A DNA stretch of 64,000 nucleotides from a bacterium (GTDB lineage Bacteria > Patescibacteriota > Minisyncoccia > Phycocordibacterales > UBA1006): positions 87,378 through 151,377 of the forward strand of contig JAUIMI010000001.1 in assembly GCA_030433255.1 (NCBI GenBank), given 5' to 3'. Made by a program: the position numbers and the translations under genes. Below the pieces are notes generated by a model. It did no database searches and was not told the origin of the DNA. It saw only the letters and a program-made list of their open reading frames with translations. Numbering within the stretch: position 1 is the first letter of the stretch; each line of letters starts with the position of its first letter. Shown here piece by piece: positions 8,043 through 15,802 of the stretch.

Positions 8043-8750
8043 ATGGTTAATATTCCTACATACAATATATACATAGATGAAAGTCGAATTGATAATCCTG
8101 AAGATAACTATATGGTTGTAGGGGGTATTTTTGTGCGTAGAGATAAGGTTCGATCTATTCAAAAAAATATTAAAAAAATAAAAAACAAGCATAATTTTTC
8201 TGAGGAAATTAAATGGGTTTCAGTGAATGAAAGGAAAATTAAATTTCTTGAAGAACTTGTAGAATATTTAATCTTACTTAATCCTAAGGTGTTATCTTTT
8301 AATTGTATTGTTATAAATAAAGAGGATGTTGATTACGAGAGATATCATGAAAATGATAGGGAATTAGCTTTTTTCAAATATATTTATATTTTACTAAAAC
8401 AAAGAATTAGGAATTTAACTAAATATTATATTTTTCTTGATTTTAAACCCACCAGCAAGGAAAGGGTAAATTCTTTAGATACTTTTTTAAAAAAACACAT
8501 ATATTTTTATAAATCAGAAACTGAGGTTAAGCATCTTCAAGCTTATGATTCTGCTGAAAATATACTTATTCAAATCGCTGACTTATTTACTGGAGCAGTT
8601 GGTTATCATTATAACGATTATCCTGAAAATACTTCTAAGGATAGACTAGCTAAGAAAATTGCTAAATTACTTGGGCAGAGCAAATTATCGTTTAGGTCTC
8701 CTAGAAATGAAGAAAAATTTAATATCTTTAAAATAAATTTGGACAATTAG
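8043..8750 (+). CDS. DUF3800 family protein (RNase H-like)
   Basis: 235 residues. YIDES at 9-13, a central FLDFK and a C-terminal AENILIQIADLFTGAVGYH match DUF3800, a family with an RNase H-like fold and conserved acidic residues that is frequent in phages and defence islands. TATAAT at 8031-8036 is 6 nt before the ATG. It ends 3 nt before the next gene, so the two probably form an operon. Confidence 0.8.
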   Translation: MVNIPTYNIYIDESRIDNPEDNYMVVGGIFVRRDKVRSIQKNIKKIKNKHNFSEEIKWVSVNERKIKFLEELVEYLILLNPKVLSFNCIVINKEDVDYERYHENDRELAFFKYIYILLKQRIRNLTKYYIFLDFKPTSKERVNSLDTFLKKHIYFYKSETEVKHLQAYDSAENILIQIADLFTGAVGYHYNDYPENTSKDRLAKKIAKLLGQSKLSFRSPRNEEKFNIFKINLDN

Positions 8751-8753
8751 CTT

Positions 8754-9191
8754 ATGGGTAATAATTCAATTCCAAGCAAATTACCTTATCGAGAAGATAT
8801 TGAGTATTACATTAATTATTTACAGCAGAATCTTAATGGAGCAAGGGTTACCTTACCTGAGGGAAAAGAAGTATATTTTTTCTTTGATAAAAGAGAAGAC
8901 TGCACTCATTTACTATGTGGAAAGGGTAAATCAAAAATTAATTATTCTAGAGCGAGAACTCTTTCATGGATTAAATATATTTTATTAACAGAGTCTGAAA
9001 GGGTTGTTAAGAAAAATTTAAAAACTAAAAATATTGTTTTCATCTCTCAAAAAAATAATTACATTATTGTTTGTGCAGAAAATAAGGGTAAATTATTTTT
9101 GTTTATGGTTACACAGTATTTAGCCAAAAATGTTAATTATTTTGATAGGTTTCAAGATCCTACAAAATATAAAGACTATGATTTCTCATAG
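8754..9191 (+). CDS. Hypothetical protein, possible small nuclease/toxin-like
   Basis: 145 residues. The pattern RARTLSWIKYIL and then FISQKNNYIIVCAENKGKLF resembles PBECR-type nuclease domains of phage origin, but the match is by eye and weak. It is cotranscribed with the DUF3800 gene. A hairpin with T run (GACTATGA/TCATAGTC) covers the stop and likely ends the operon. Confidence 0.45.
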   Translation: MGNNSIPSKLPYREDIEYYINYLQQNLNGARVTLPEGKEVYFFFDKREDCTHLLCGKGKSKINYSRARTLSWIKYILLTESERVVKKNLKTKNIVFISQKNNYIIVCAENKGKLFLFMVTQYLAKNVNYFDRFQDPTKYKDYDFS

Positions 9192-9200
9192 TCTTTTATA
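9170..9200 (+). terminator. Terminator of the DUF3800 operon
   Basis: AAAGACTATGA-TTTC-TCATAGTCTTTT stem overlapping the last codons of the 8754 gene. Confidence 0.7.
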
Positions 9201-9202
9201 TA

Positions 9203-9300
9203 TGGGACTGTTGATTCTCCCTCAACAATCCCACAGAAAGGGTATGGTAACAAGTATACCAACGGTATACTCCCAATTGACCCCCTAAGGAGTCAACTAC
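9203..9300. repeat. Cluster of inverted repeats
   Basis: Successive stems: GGGACTGTTGA/TCAACAATCCC, AGTATACC-AAC-GGTATACT, and TTGAC/GTCAA. No open frame. It lies just before the 50-bp palindrome and the first cassette repeat, so it may be a recombination or replication site. Confidence 0.5.
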
Positions 9301-9343
9301 AGTATAGCAAGTTGTTAAAAATATACAATAGATTTGACATTAA

Positions 9344-9393
9344 ACCTTATCTGTGTAGAATACTGAATATTCAGTATTCTACACAGATAAGGT
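9344..9393. repeat. Perfect 50-bp palindrome without loop
   Basis: The 25 bases at 9344-9368 are the exact reverse complement of 9369-9393 (centre GAAT/ATTC). Perfect palindromes this long are unstable unless maintained; it lies in a gene-free stretch (9192-9563) at the head of the cassette array. Confidence 0.9.
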
Positions 9394-9409
9394 AATAATT
9401 ATTGTATAA

Positions 9410-9545
9410 TTAATTTCTCAATTTTATATCTATATCCTGATACGTAAGTATCAACGGATACTTATCAAAATAGTTCCAGTTCGGTTTACACTTCTCACAT
9501 TAAGACAGCCTGTCTACAGCTTGTAGACAGGCTGTCTTTGTTTAT
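9410..9545 (+). repeat. Cassette repeat copy A
   Basis: First of five related spacers. It contains a small stem (AAGTATC-AACG-GATACTT), a conserved stretch including TAGTTCCAGTTCGG, and a 15-bp stem terminator at 9504-9536 followed by a T-rich run. Read on the minus strand, it encodes a conserved tail of about 30 codons ending in a stop at 9410-9412. Confidence 0.9.
9504..9540 (+). terminator. Terminator within repeat copy A
   Basis: GACAGCCTGTCTACA-GCT-TGTAGACAGGCTGTC, a 15-bp perfect stem, followed by TTTGTTT. The same hairpin is in copies B, C and D. Confidence 0.85.
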
Positions 9546-9563
9546 CTTTGGTATACTAAAACT

Positions 9564-11543
9564 ATGAAAAAATTTGTTGAAACTAAGTTACAAACTAAGT
9601 ATGGAGATTTTATGTTTCGTACTTATGCAGATAAGCAAGGAAAGGAAACTATAGTTTTATATACAGAGTCACTGGACCCAAAAAATATACCACTTGTGAG
9701 AGTACATAGTGAGTGTATGACAGGGGATATGTTTGGTAGCCTTCGATGTGACTGTGGTGATCAATTAGATACTTCTCTTAAAATGATTATGAAAAGTGGA
9801 AATGGTGCTCTCATCTACCTTAGACAAGAAGGTCGTGGAATAGGTTTGTATGAAAAAGTTCGTAGCTATGAATTACAACATCAAGGATATGATACTTTTG
9901 AAGCTAATGTTTTGCTTGGTCATGGTCCAGATCAACGAACATACGAACATGCTCAAACAGCATTGAAAGATTTAGATATAGAATCGGTGAAGTTGCTAAC
10001 AAATAATCCTTCAAAAGTTTCTGAGATAGCAAAGTTAGGTATTAAAGTAGAAGAGAGAATACCTCTTGTTATGGATACGAATATTCATAACGAACGATAT
10101 TTTGAAGCAAAAAAGAATAAGTTTAAACATTTCTTTCACAAAGAGATTAGTTATTATTTCTATCAGTTTCATGTTGATTCAGTAGATCAAGTTCACGAAC
10201 TTGGGCAATTTCTTAAAGATAAGAAAAAAGATCCTTTGTTAAAGATTTGTGTAGGAGTTGGAGTTAATAATTCAGTATTTAATAATGAAGAAAGAGTAAT
10301 AGAGATTCAGCAAGTATTCAGTACTTGTTCTCTCTATGAAGGTTTTGTCCCTATTCTTCACTTTAGTTTTTCAGAAAGTTCTGATACTCAATCTGATATA
10401 AGAAAAATCAAAGAGCTAATGCCATTTGTAGAATATCTTCAGACAAATGATTTACCTGCTGATGATCTTTCTGCTATCAAGTTAGCTTGTGAGTTATTCT
10501 TAGCTGACATTCCTCTTTTTGATGAAAACTTTAGTTTGGTTGAAAATGATGAGTTTAGGAAAACCATTAAAGAGAAAAAAGCTTTCTTGCTTTTAGATAA
10601 TAGTAAAGGAAGAGGAATCAAAGAGTCAAAAGAATCTTTGATGGAAAAGATTGAAACACTTTTGAGTTATGGATTAAATGATATTGCTATCTTTGGAGGT
10701 TTTGGTCCTGATGATTTAGATACCTACTTTGAATTACGTAGGTACTATAAGATTAATTTTTCAATTGATGCTGAATCGAAGCTCAAAACAGAAGGTGGAT
10801 TTGATATGGAGAAAACAAAAACATATATAACCCAACTCTTACGATTTGATGATCCTAAAGAGGCTAGTATTGAACAAACAAGAACATTCTTGCAGCAAGC
10901 AAAAATTGATGATTGGACATCATTTAAAATAAAGGAGCAGTCATTTAAGGTTCACCCTGCAGTATTTAACCCAAGTATGTTTCCCTCAACTGCATGGTTT
11001 GCAGATAGAGTTATTGAAATTACTAAGAATCAAAAAGATTTTTGTGAAATTGGTTGTGGAGCTGGAGTTATTAGCTGTCTAGCTGCATTAAATAATAAAG
11101 AATTAAAAGTCGTAGCTTCTGATATTAATCCATTTGCGACAGAGACGAGTAAATTGAATGTAGAGAGTAATAATCTTTCATCGCAAGTACATGTTTACAA
11201 TGGAGATGTATTTGATGGAATACCAAAAGATTCTCAGTTTGATTCAATTTTCTGGGCATTACCATTTGGATTCTTGGATCCAGGAGTTGAGATTGATTAT
11301 ACAGAGATGCAGGTATTCGATCCTGGATATAGAGCAACAAGAAAGTTTTTAAAAGAAGGTAAACACTTTCTTAAAGATGGAGGTGCTCTGTATCTCGGGT
11401 TCTCAGATGATTTAGGACACTATGAACTTCTTGAAGAGATTTCAGAAAAGAATGGAATTAAATTAGAGAAAATTGCACAAGAGGAATTAAAAGAGGAGGA
11501 GGTTGTGAGTATGGAAATTTACAAGGCGACTTACCTCAAATAA
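9564..11543 (+). CDS. GTP cyclohydrolase II - middle domain - SAM methyltransferase fusion
   Basis: 659 residues. Residues 1-195 are GTP cyclohydrolase II: zinc ligands Cys51, Cys62 and Cys64 with the spacing of RibA, then YLRQEGRGIGL and TNNPSK. That domain opens the GTP imidazole ring, releasing formate and pyrophosphate. Residues about 200-430 are unknown, possibly a TIM barrel (IFGGFGPDDL). The C terminus is a class I methyltransferase with EIGCGAGV near 495 and ASDINPFA. No other riboflavin genes are in the window, so a pteridine, azapteridine or modified-nucleotide role is possible. TATACT is 6 nt before the ATG. First gene of the array. Confidence 0.8.
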   Translation: MKKFVETKLQTKYGDFMFRTYADKQGKETIVLYTESLDPKNIPLVRVHSECMTGDMFGSLRCDCGDQLDTSLKMIMKSGNGALIYLRQEGRGIGLYEKVRSYELQHQGYDTFEANVLLGHGPDQRTYEHAQTALKDLDIESVKLLTNNPSKVSEIAKLGIKVEERIPLVMDTNIHNERYFEAKKNKFKHFFHKEISYYFYQFHVDSVDQVHELGQFLKDKKKDPLLKICVGVGVNNSVFNNEERVIEIQQVFSTCSLYEGFVPILHFSFSESSDTQSDIRKIKELMPFVEYLQTNDLPADDLSAIKLACELFLADIPLFDENFSLVENDEFRKTIKEKKAFLLLDNSKGRGIKESKESLMEKIETLLSYGLNDIAIFGGFGPDDLDTYFELRRYYKINFSIDAESKLKTEGGFDMEKTKTYITQLLRFDDPKEASIEQTRTFLQQAKIDDWTSFKIKEQSFKVHPAVFNPSMFPSTAWFADRVIEITKNQKDFCEIGCGAGVISCLAALNNKELKVVASDINPFATETSKLNVESNNLSSQVHVYNGDVFDGIPKDSQFDSIFWALPFGFLDPGVEIDYTEMQVFDPGYRATRKFLKEGKHFLKDGGALYLGFSDDLGHYELLEEISEKNGIKLEKIAQEELKEEEVVSMEIYKATYLK

Positions 11544-11544
11544 A

Positions 11545-11682
11545 TTATTTCCTAATCTTGAGATCAATATCTTTATACGTAAGTATTAATGGATACTTAT
11601 TAAAATAGTTCCAGTTCGATTTACACTTCTCACATCAAGACAGCCTGTCTACAGCTTGTAGACAGGCTGTCTTTGTTTATTT
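11545..11682 (+). repeat. Cassette repeat copy B
   Basis: Starts 1 nt after the stop of the cyclohydrolase gene and ends before the next promoter. The most diverged of the full copies, yet the minus-strand tail frame is intact with conservative changes. Terminator stem at 11639-11671. Confidence 0.9.
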
Positions 11683-11697
11683 TGGTATACTTAATTT

Positions 11698-12261
11698 ATG
11701 AAAATTCCTTATATAGTAGTCTTTGGTCACAATGCCTCTGGTAAAAGTACTTTTACTAAAAAAATTCTTGAAAAATTTAGGTTAAATAGAGTAAATGGAG
11801 ATATTGTGCGTGATCTAATAATTAAAAATATAGATTATTATTCAGATATTAATTATTCATATTTTACTGAAAAAGCAGCGTCGATGAATAAGATAACAGA
11901 TAAATTTCGTTTAACTCTTTTAGAGGAATTAATAAATAAAAAAGAACCTATCTTAATTGATGGTTCTAGTGTGGCTAAGCGAACCAGGACACGATATCTT
12001 GAATTGGTGAGAAACAATAGTAATTATGTAACCATTATTATTGAGGTTTCTGTTGATGAAGAAGTTTTAATACAGAGATTAAAAGAGAGAGATAGAAATA
12101 ATCAAGGCCATAAATGGTTACAACAATATACAGGAAAGAAAAAAGATATGTACGAACCTGTAGAAGAAACAGAGTCAGACTACTATTTAAAATATAATCA
12201 GGAAAATTTTGATGAGATTGTTGCAGAACTAAATATTATTATTCCTGATTTTAGTAAATAA
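11698..12261 (+). CDS. P-loop kinase (AAA_33/zeta-toxin-like)
   Basis: 187 residues. Walker A GHNASGKST at 10-18, a central LIDGSSVAKR strand with acidic end, and a lid-like RLKERDRNN segment fit small ATP-dependent kinases of the polynucleotide kinase/zeta toxin group, which phosphorylate nucleotides, nucleic acid ends or small metabolites. The substrate cannot be told from sequence. TATACT at 11686-11691 is 6 nt before the ATG. Second gene of the array. Confidence 0.7.
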   Translation: MKIPYIVVFGHNASGKSTFTKKILEKFRLNRVNGDIVRDLIIKNIDYYSDINYSYFTEKAASMNKITDKFRLTLLEELINKKEPILIDGSSVAKRTRTRYLELVRNNSNYVTIIIEVSVDEEVLIQRLKERDRNNQGHKWLQQYTGKKKDMYEPVEETESDYYLKYNQENFDEIVAELNIIIPDFSK

Positions 12262-12265
12262 AAAT

Positions 12266-12401
12266 TATTTTCTTATCTTAAGATCTATATTCTTATACAT
12301 AAGTATCAACGGATACTTATCAAAATAGTTCCAGTTCGGTTTACACTTCTCACATTAAGACAGCCTGTCTACAGCTTGTAGACAGGCTGTTTTTATTTTT
12401 T
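12266..12401 (+). repeat. Cassette repeat copy C
   Basis: Begins 5 nt after the kinase stop. Same stem, conserved block and terminator (12359-12390, last pair changed). Minus-strand tail frame intact and ending in a stop at 12266-12268. Confidence 0.9.
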
Positions 12402-12417
12402 TGTTATAATTATTACT

Positions 12418-14172
12418 ATGAAATCAATAAAAAAGTTAATTAGTTATATAAACCCTTTTATTAAAGAACTTTATCCTTTAATGTTTTTTGGTTTCATTTT
12501 TCATACAACTGCTCAGGTTTTAGCTCTGGCAATAATACCAGTCTATTATCAAAAAATTATTGATAATCTATTTCCTGAAATGATAGGAAGCCCTGTGTTG
12601 TATAGATATGCTTATGCTGCCATTGCTGTATTTGTTATTATTACTATTTTTTATCGCATAGGAGATTATATTCACGCTCAATTACAGTCTCGATTAATGA
12701 TAAAATTAAACAAAGAAGTATTTCATCAATTTCTTAATAAAGATTATCATTTTTATTTAGATAACTTTTCAGGGTCACTAGTAGCAAAATTTTCAAAGTT
12801 TTCTTCTGCTGTCGTTAAGATATATGACATTATTAATTATAATATTATCGGTACTTTCATTGGGTTAATTGCTATCTTTTTTATCCTAGCTAGAGAGTCG
12901 TGGTATCTAGTCTTACTTTTTGGTGGCTGGTCATTATTATATATGCTAGCTGCAACTTTCTGGTCAAAGAAACGAGCAAAAACATCTCTAGTAAGAACTA
13001 AATCTTTTTCAAAACTTACTGGTCAGTTATCTGATGGTGTTTCGAATATCGCACAGGTAAAATCTTTTGGTCAGGAGCAATATGAAGAAAAGTATTTTGA
13101 ATCAGAAAATGAGAACTGGGGTTTATTAGTAAGAAAAGATTGGAATACCTTCGTTCATGGATTAACAGTTACTTCATTTATTAATGTATTTTTTCAAGCG
13201 GGTGTTGTGTTAATGGGGGTTTGGTTATGGAACGCAGAAGCTATTAGTACTGGTTTTGTTGTATTATTGTTGTTATATATTCGCGTTCTTATGGCTCGTA
13301 TTCGTCATCTTGGGAAAGCTCTACCTAATTTATCATCAGCGGTTTCTGATACTCGAGAGGTAATCGAAATTATAGAAGAGGTTCCAACTGTTTCAAACAT
13401 TAATCCTGAAAAAATTATAGAAGACGATAGTGCTATTAGGTTGAAAGATATATCTTTCACATATCCAAATGGAGATCATGTATTTGAAAACTTTAATCTA
13501 GAGATACCAGAAGGGCAAAAAATAGGTATAGTAGGAAAATCAGGTTCAGGAAAAACTACTTTAGTTAAATTATTACTTCGTTTTTATGATCCTGACAAGG
13601 GGTCATTATATATAGGTAAAAATAATATTAAACATCTTTCACAACAAGAATATAGAAGTCGTTTCTTAGCATTCATTCCACAAGAAACAACATTATTTCA
13701 TCGTTCGTTAAAAGAAAATATTATGTATGGAAATCAAAATGCAGATGAACAATTATTTAATGAAATTATTAAATCATCATATGTAGATGAATTTGCATCA
13801 AAGCTAGATGAAGGTTATGAAACAAAAGTAGGAGAGCGTGGTATTCGTCTTTCTGGTGGTCAGCGTCAACGAGTAGGTATTGCACGAGCAATGCTTAAAA
13901 AAGATGCACCTATATTAATTATGGATGAAGCAACCTCGGCTCTTGATAGTCAAAGTGAACAATATATCCAAGAATCATTTGAAAAATTATCAGAAGGTAG
14001 AACAACCATTGTTATTGCCCATAGACTTTCAACTATTCAAAAGATGGATCGTATTTTAGTTATGGAACATGGAAAAATTGTAGAAGATGGTTCGCATGTA
14101 GATTTACTTAAAAATGAAGGGCTATATTCACAGTTATGGAATTCTCAGGTTGGTGGGTTTATTAATGATTAA
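12418..14172 (+). CDS. ABC transporter, fused permease and ATPase (MsbA/MdlB-like exporter)
   Basis: 584 residues. Six membrane helices in the first 310 residues, then an ATPase domain with Walker A GKSGSGKTT at 373-381, signature LSGGQRQR, Walker B ILIMDEATSALD and the H-loop IAHRLST. It should work as a homodimeric exporter of lipids, peptides or small molecules. Its place in a cargo array suggests export of a compound or toxin, but no partner is identified. TATAAT lies 7 nt before the ATG. Confidence 0.92.
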   Translation: MKSIKKLISYINPFIKELYPLMFFGFIFHTTAQVLALAIIPVYYQKIIDNLFPEMIGSPVLYRYAYAAIAVFVIITIFYRIGDYIHAQLQSRLMIKLNKEVFHQFLNKDYHFYLDNFSGSLVAKFSKFSSAVVKIYDIINYNIIGTFIGLIAIFFILARESWYLVLLFGGWSLLYMLAATFWSKKRAKTSLVRTKSFSKLTGQLSDGVSNIAQVKSFGQEQYEEKYFESENENWGLLVRKDWNTFVHGLTVTSFINVFFQAGVVLMGVWLWNAEAISTGFVVLLLLYIRVLMARIRHLGKALPNLSSAVSDTREVIEIIEEVPTVSNINPEKIIEDDSAIRLKDISFTYPNGDHVFENFNLEIPEGQKIGIVGKSGSGKTTLVKLLLRFYDPDKGSLYIGKNNIKHLSQQEYRSRFLAFIPQETTLFHRSLKENIMYGNQNADEQLFNEIIKSSYVDEFASKLDEGYETKVGERGIRLSGGQRQRVGIARAMLKKDAPILIMDEATSALDSQSEQYIQESFEKLSEGRTTIVIAHRLSTIQKMDRILVMEHGKIVEDGSHVDLLKNEGLYSQLWNSQVGGFIND

Positions 14173-14173
14173 G

Positions 14174-14310
14174 TTATTATTTTTTTAATCCTGTATCAAT
14201 ATCCTGATACGTAAGTATCAACGGATACTTATCAAAATAGTTCCAGTTCGGTTTACACTTCTTACATTAAGACAGCCTGTCTACAGCTTGTAGACAGGCT
14301 GTCTTTGTTT
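14174..14310 (+). repeat. Cassette repeat copy D
   Basis: Follows the ABC gene directly. Identical to copy A over most of the conserved block; terminator stem at 14271-14303. Minus-strand tail frame intact. Confidence 0.9.
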
Positions 14311-14330
14311 ATTTTTGATATACTGAATTT

Positions 14331-15506
14331 ATGAAAAGAAAAACCTTTATAATAGTTTCGTTAGTTTTTATTATTGCTTTTGTGATATTTTTTATACAAA
14401 AGCCCTGGTTGCTTGAAAAAAATATTCCTTTCCAAGAATATGAGAGTAGTTTAAAAAATACAGAATGGAAAGCTCAAGATGAAAGCTGGTTATTTTTTGA
14501 AGATTCAAGATTTGTCAAAAAAAATACTGATCAGGACATCATAGTTGATAAAGATTATCTTCTAAGGGAAACACAGTATAAAGGTAAACAAAATAACTTT
14601 ATTAGGATAGGAAAAATGAATAACGAGGGATACATTGATGATCAACATGTACTTAAAATTTTACATTTTGGTAAAAGGTACTTACTTGTTAAGAGATCTA
14701 CTGTCCATGATGAAGGGCAGGTAACGTTGCTGAGAAAAAATAATGATTTAAATACTTCAGCTGTTTTTAGTGGGAATAACTTAGAAGAATTTAAAGGACA
14801 AGAATATGTCTTAGAAATAAATCAAAACATTACTGATTTCATCTCAAAATTTAAGGGGCAAGCAAAAATTTTAAGTAGACCAGAGTTTGAATCTTTTATT
14901 AATGAAAAAGATGATTTAGATAACTTTAATGATCAAACGAACGCTTTTATGAGTGAACTGTGTGATGTTGATAATTGGCAAGAGTCTAGATCTTGTTTAC
15001 ATAATCTAGATGAAGAGTATTTAAAAGAAGCAAACTATCAAAACATAGAAAGAAATGGTTCCTGTCTTATTGTCTCTTTTGGTCAAGGTAAAAAATATTG
15101 TGATTTTTATCCCAGTTCATTGGACCAAAGTTATTCTTTTTATAGAATTATTGCTGAGAATAAAGATTTTGCAGTCCTATTGCATGAATTTGATGGAGGA
15201 GTTCATTATATTAAAATATCTATCTCGGGTGAAAAAATTTCATTACCTGTTTATAGCTCTTTTTCTCAAGATGGAAAATATTTGGTTACTTTTGATTCTG
15301 AAAAAAAAGATATGTTAGTTCATGAAGTATATTCTGATTCACTGGGTCAATTTATTACACTACCTGTAGAGATGTTCGCACAAAGATTATTTTGGGTTTC
15401 AAAAAATGCTTTTGTTATAGAAATAAAATATGATGATACTGACATACTAAAAAGTGCTAAAAATACTAATAGTTCTTACTATATTTATATTGATTTAATT
15501 TCTTAG
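14331..15506 (+). CDS. Hypothetical membrane-anchored protein
   Basis: 391 residues: one N-terminal membrane anchor (about 5-22), then an extracytoplasmic part with many short strands and four cysteines near 204-260 in pairs. No family recognised; the C-terminal half has a beta-propeller-like look (repeated short hydrophobic strands). TATACT is 6 nt before the ATG. Last gene of the repeat-bounded array; its end overlaps the tail frame of copy E. Confidence 0.55.
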   Translation: MKRKTFIIVSLVFIIAFVIFFIQKPWLLEKNIPFQEYESSLKNTEWKAQDESWLFFEDSRFVKKNTDQDIIVDKDYLLRETQYKGKQNNFIRIGKMNNEGYIDDQHVLKILHFGKRYLLVKRSTVHDEGQVTLLRKNNDLNTSAVFSGNNLEEFKGQEYVLEINQNITDFISKFKGQAKILSRPEFESFINEKDDLDNFNDQTNAFMSELCDVDNWQESRSCLHNLDEEYLKEANYQNIERNGSCLIVSFGQGKKYCDFYPSSLDQSYSFYRIIAENKDFAVLLHEFDGGVHYIKISISGEKISLPVYSSFSQDGKYLVTFDSEKKDMLVHEVYSDSLGQFITLPVEMFAQRLFWVSKNAFVIEIKYDDTDILKSAKNTNSSYYIYIDLIS

Positions 15507-15589
15507 TTCGAGATCAATATCCTGATACGTAAGTATCAACGGATACTTATCAAAATAGTTCCAGTTCGATTTACACTTCTTACATAAAA
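15498..15589 (+). repeat. Cassette repeat copy E (terminal copy)
   Basis: Carries the conserved block but the shared terminator is replaced by a different hairpin (15586-15630). On the minus strand the tail frame continues upstream without stop for about 60 codons (15495-15677), including SGRFVLCKKC, so this copy may preserve more of the ancestral coding end. Confidence 0.85.
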
Positions 15590-15630
15590 CAAATCGTCCG
15601 GATGCGTCAGCATTCGGGCGATATTGTTTT
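15586..15630 (+). terminator. Hairpin replacing the standard array terminator
   Basis: AAAACAAATCGTCCGGATGC and GCATTCGGGCGATATTGTTTT pair with two G-U pairs and one bulge, followed by a short T run. Confidence 0.6.
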
Positions 15631-15631
15631 A

Positions 15632-15785
15632 ATGGGAAAATAAGGAATCGAAAAGAACGAAGCGGTATACAAGACAAGCGATAGCGAGTGCTTGTCGCGA
15701 GTGGCGGGGCCGAGGCTTTGAGGTCAAAGACGAATCTTTGATTCTAGTCGTGACCCAAAGCGGTGACCGAGTCCCTTATCTCATT
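15632..15785. other. GC-rich non-coding island at right end of array
   Basis: About half G+C, clearly richer than its neighbours, with short inverted repeats (ACAAGC/GCTTGT, GGTCA/TGACC) and no convincing frame. It ends with CGAGTCCCTTATC at 15768-15780, a 13-base direct repeat of the tRNA-Val 3' region (4085-4097). Candidate right end of the element. Confidence 0.45.
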
Positions 15786-15802
15786 TTGTGTATAATAGGT
15801 AT

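Noticed and set aside
9410-14310. CRISPR array
   Set aside because: The repeats are ~130 bp, carry terminators and are separated by complete genes of 0.5-2 kb, not by short spacers; no cas genes are present.
9410-15630. True integron with attC sites
   Set aside because: The repeats lack recognisable RYYYAAC and GTTRRRY core boxes, the folded attC form is not seen, and no IntI-type tyrosine recombinase is in the window.
15788-15802. GTG start for the 15803 gene, adding five residues
   Set aside because: The GTG lies at the TATAAT box itself; the ATG exactly 6 nt after the box matches the general pattern.
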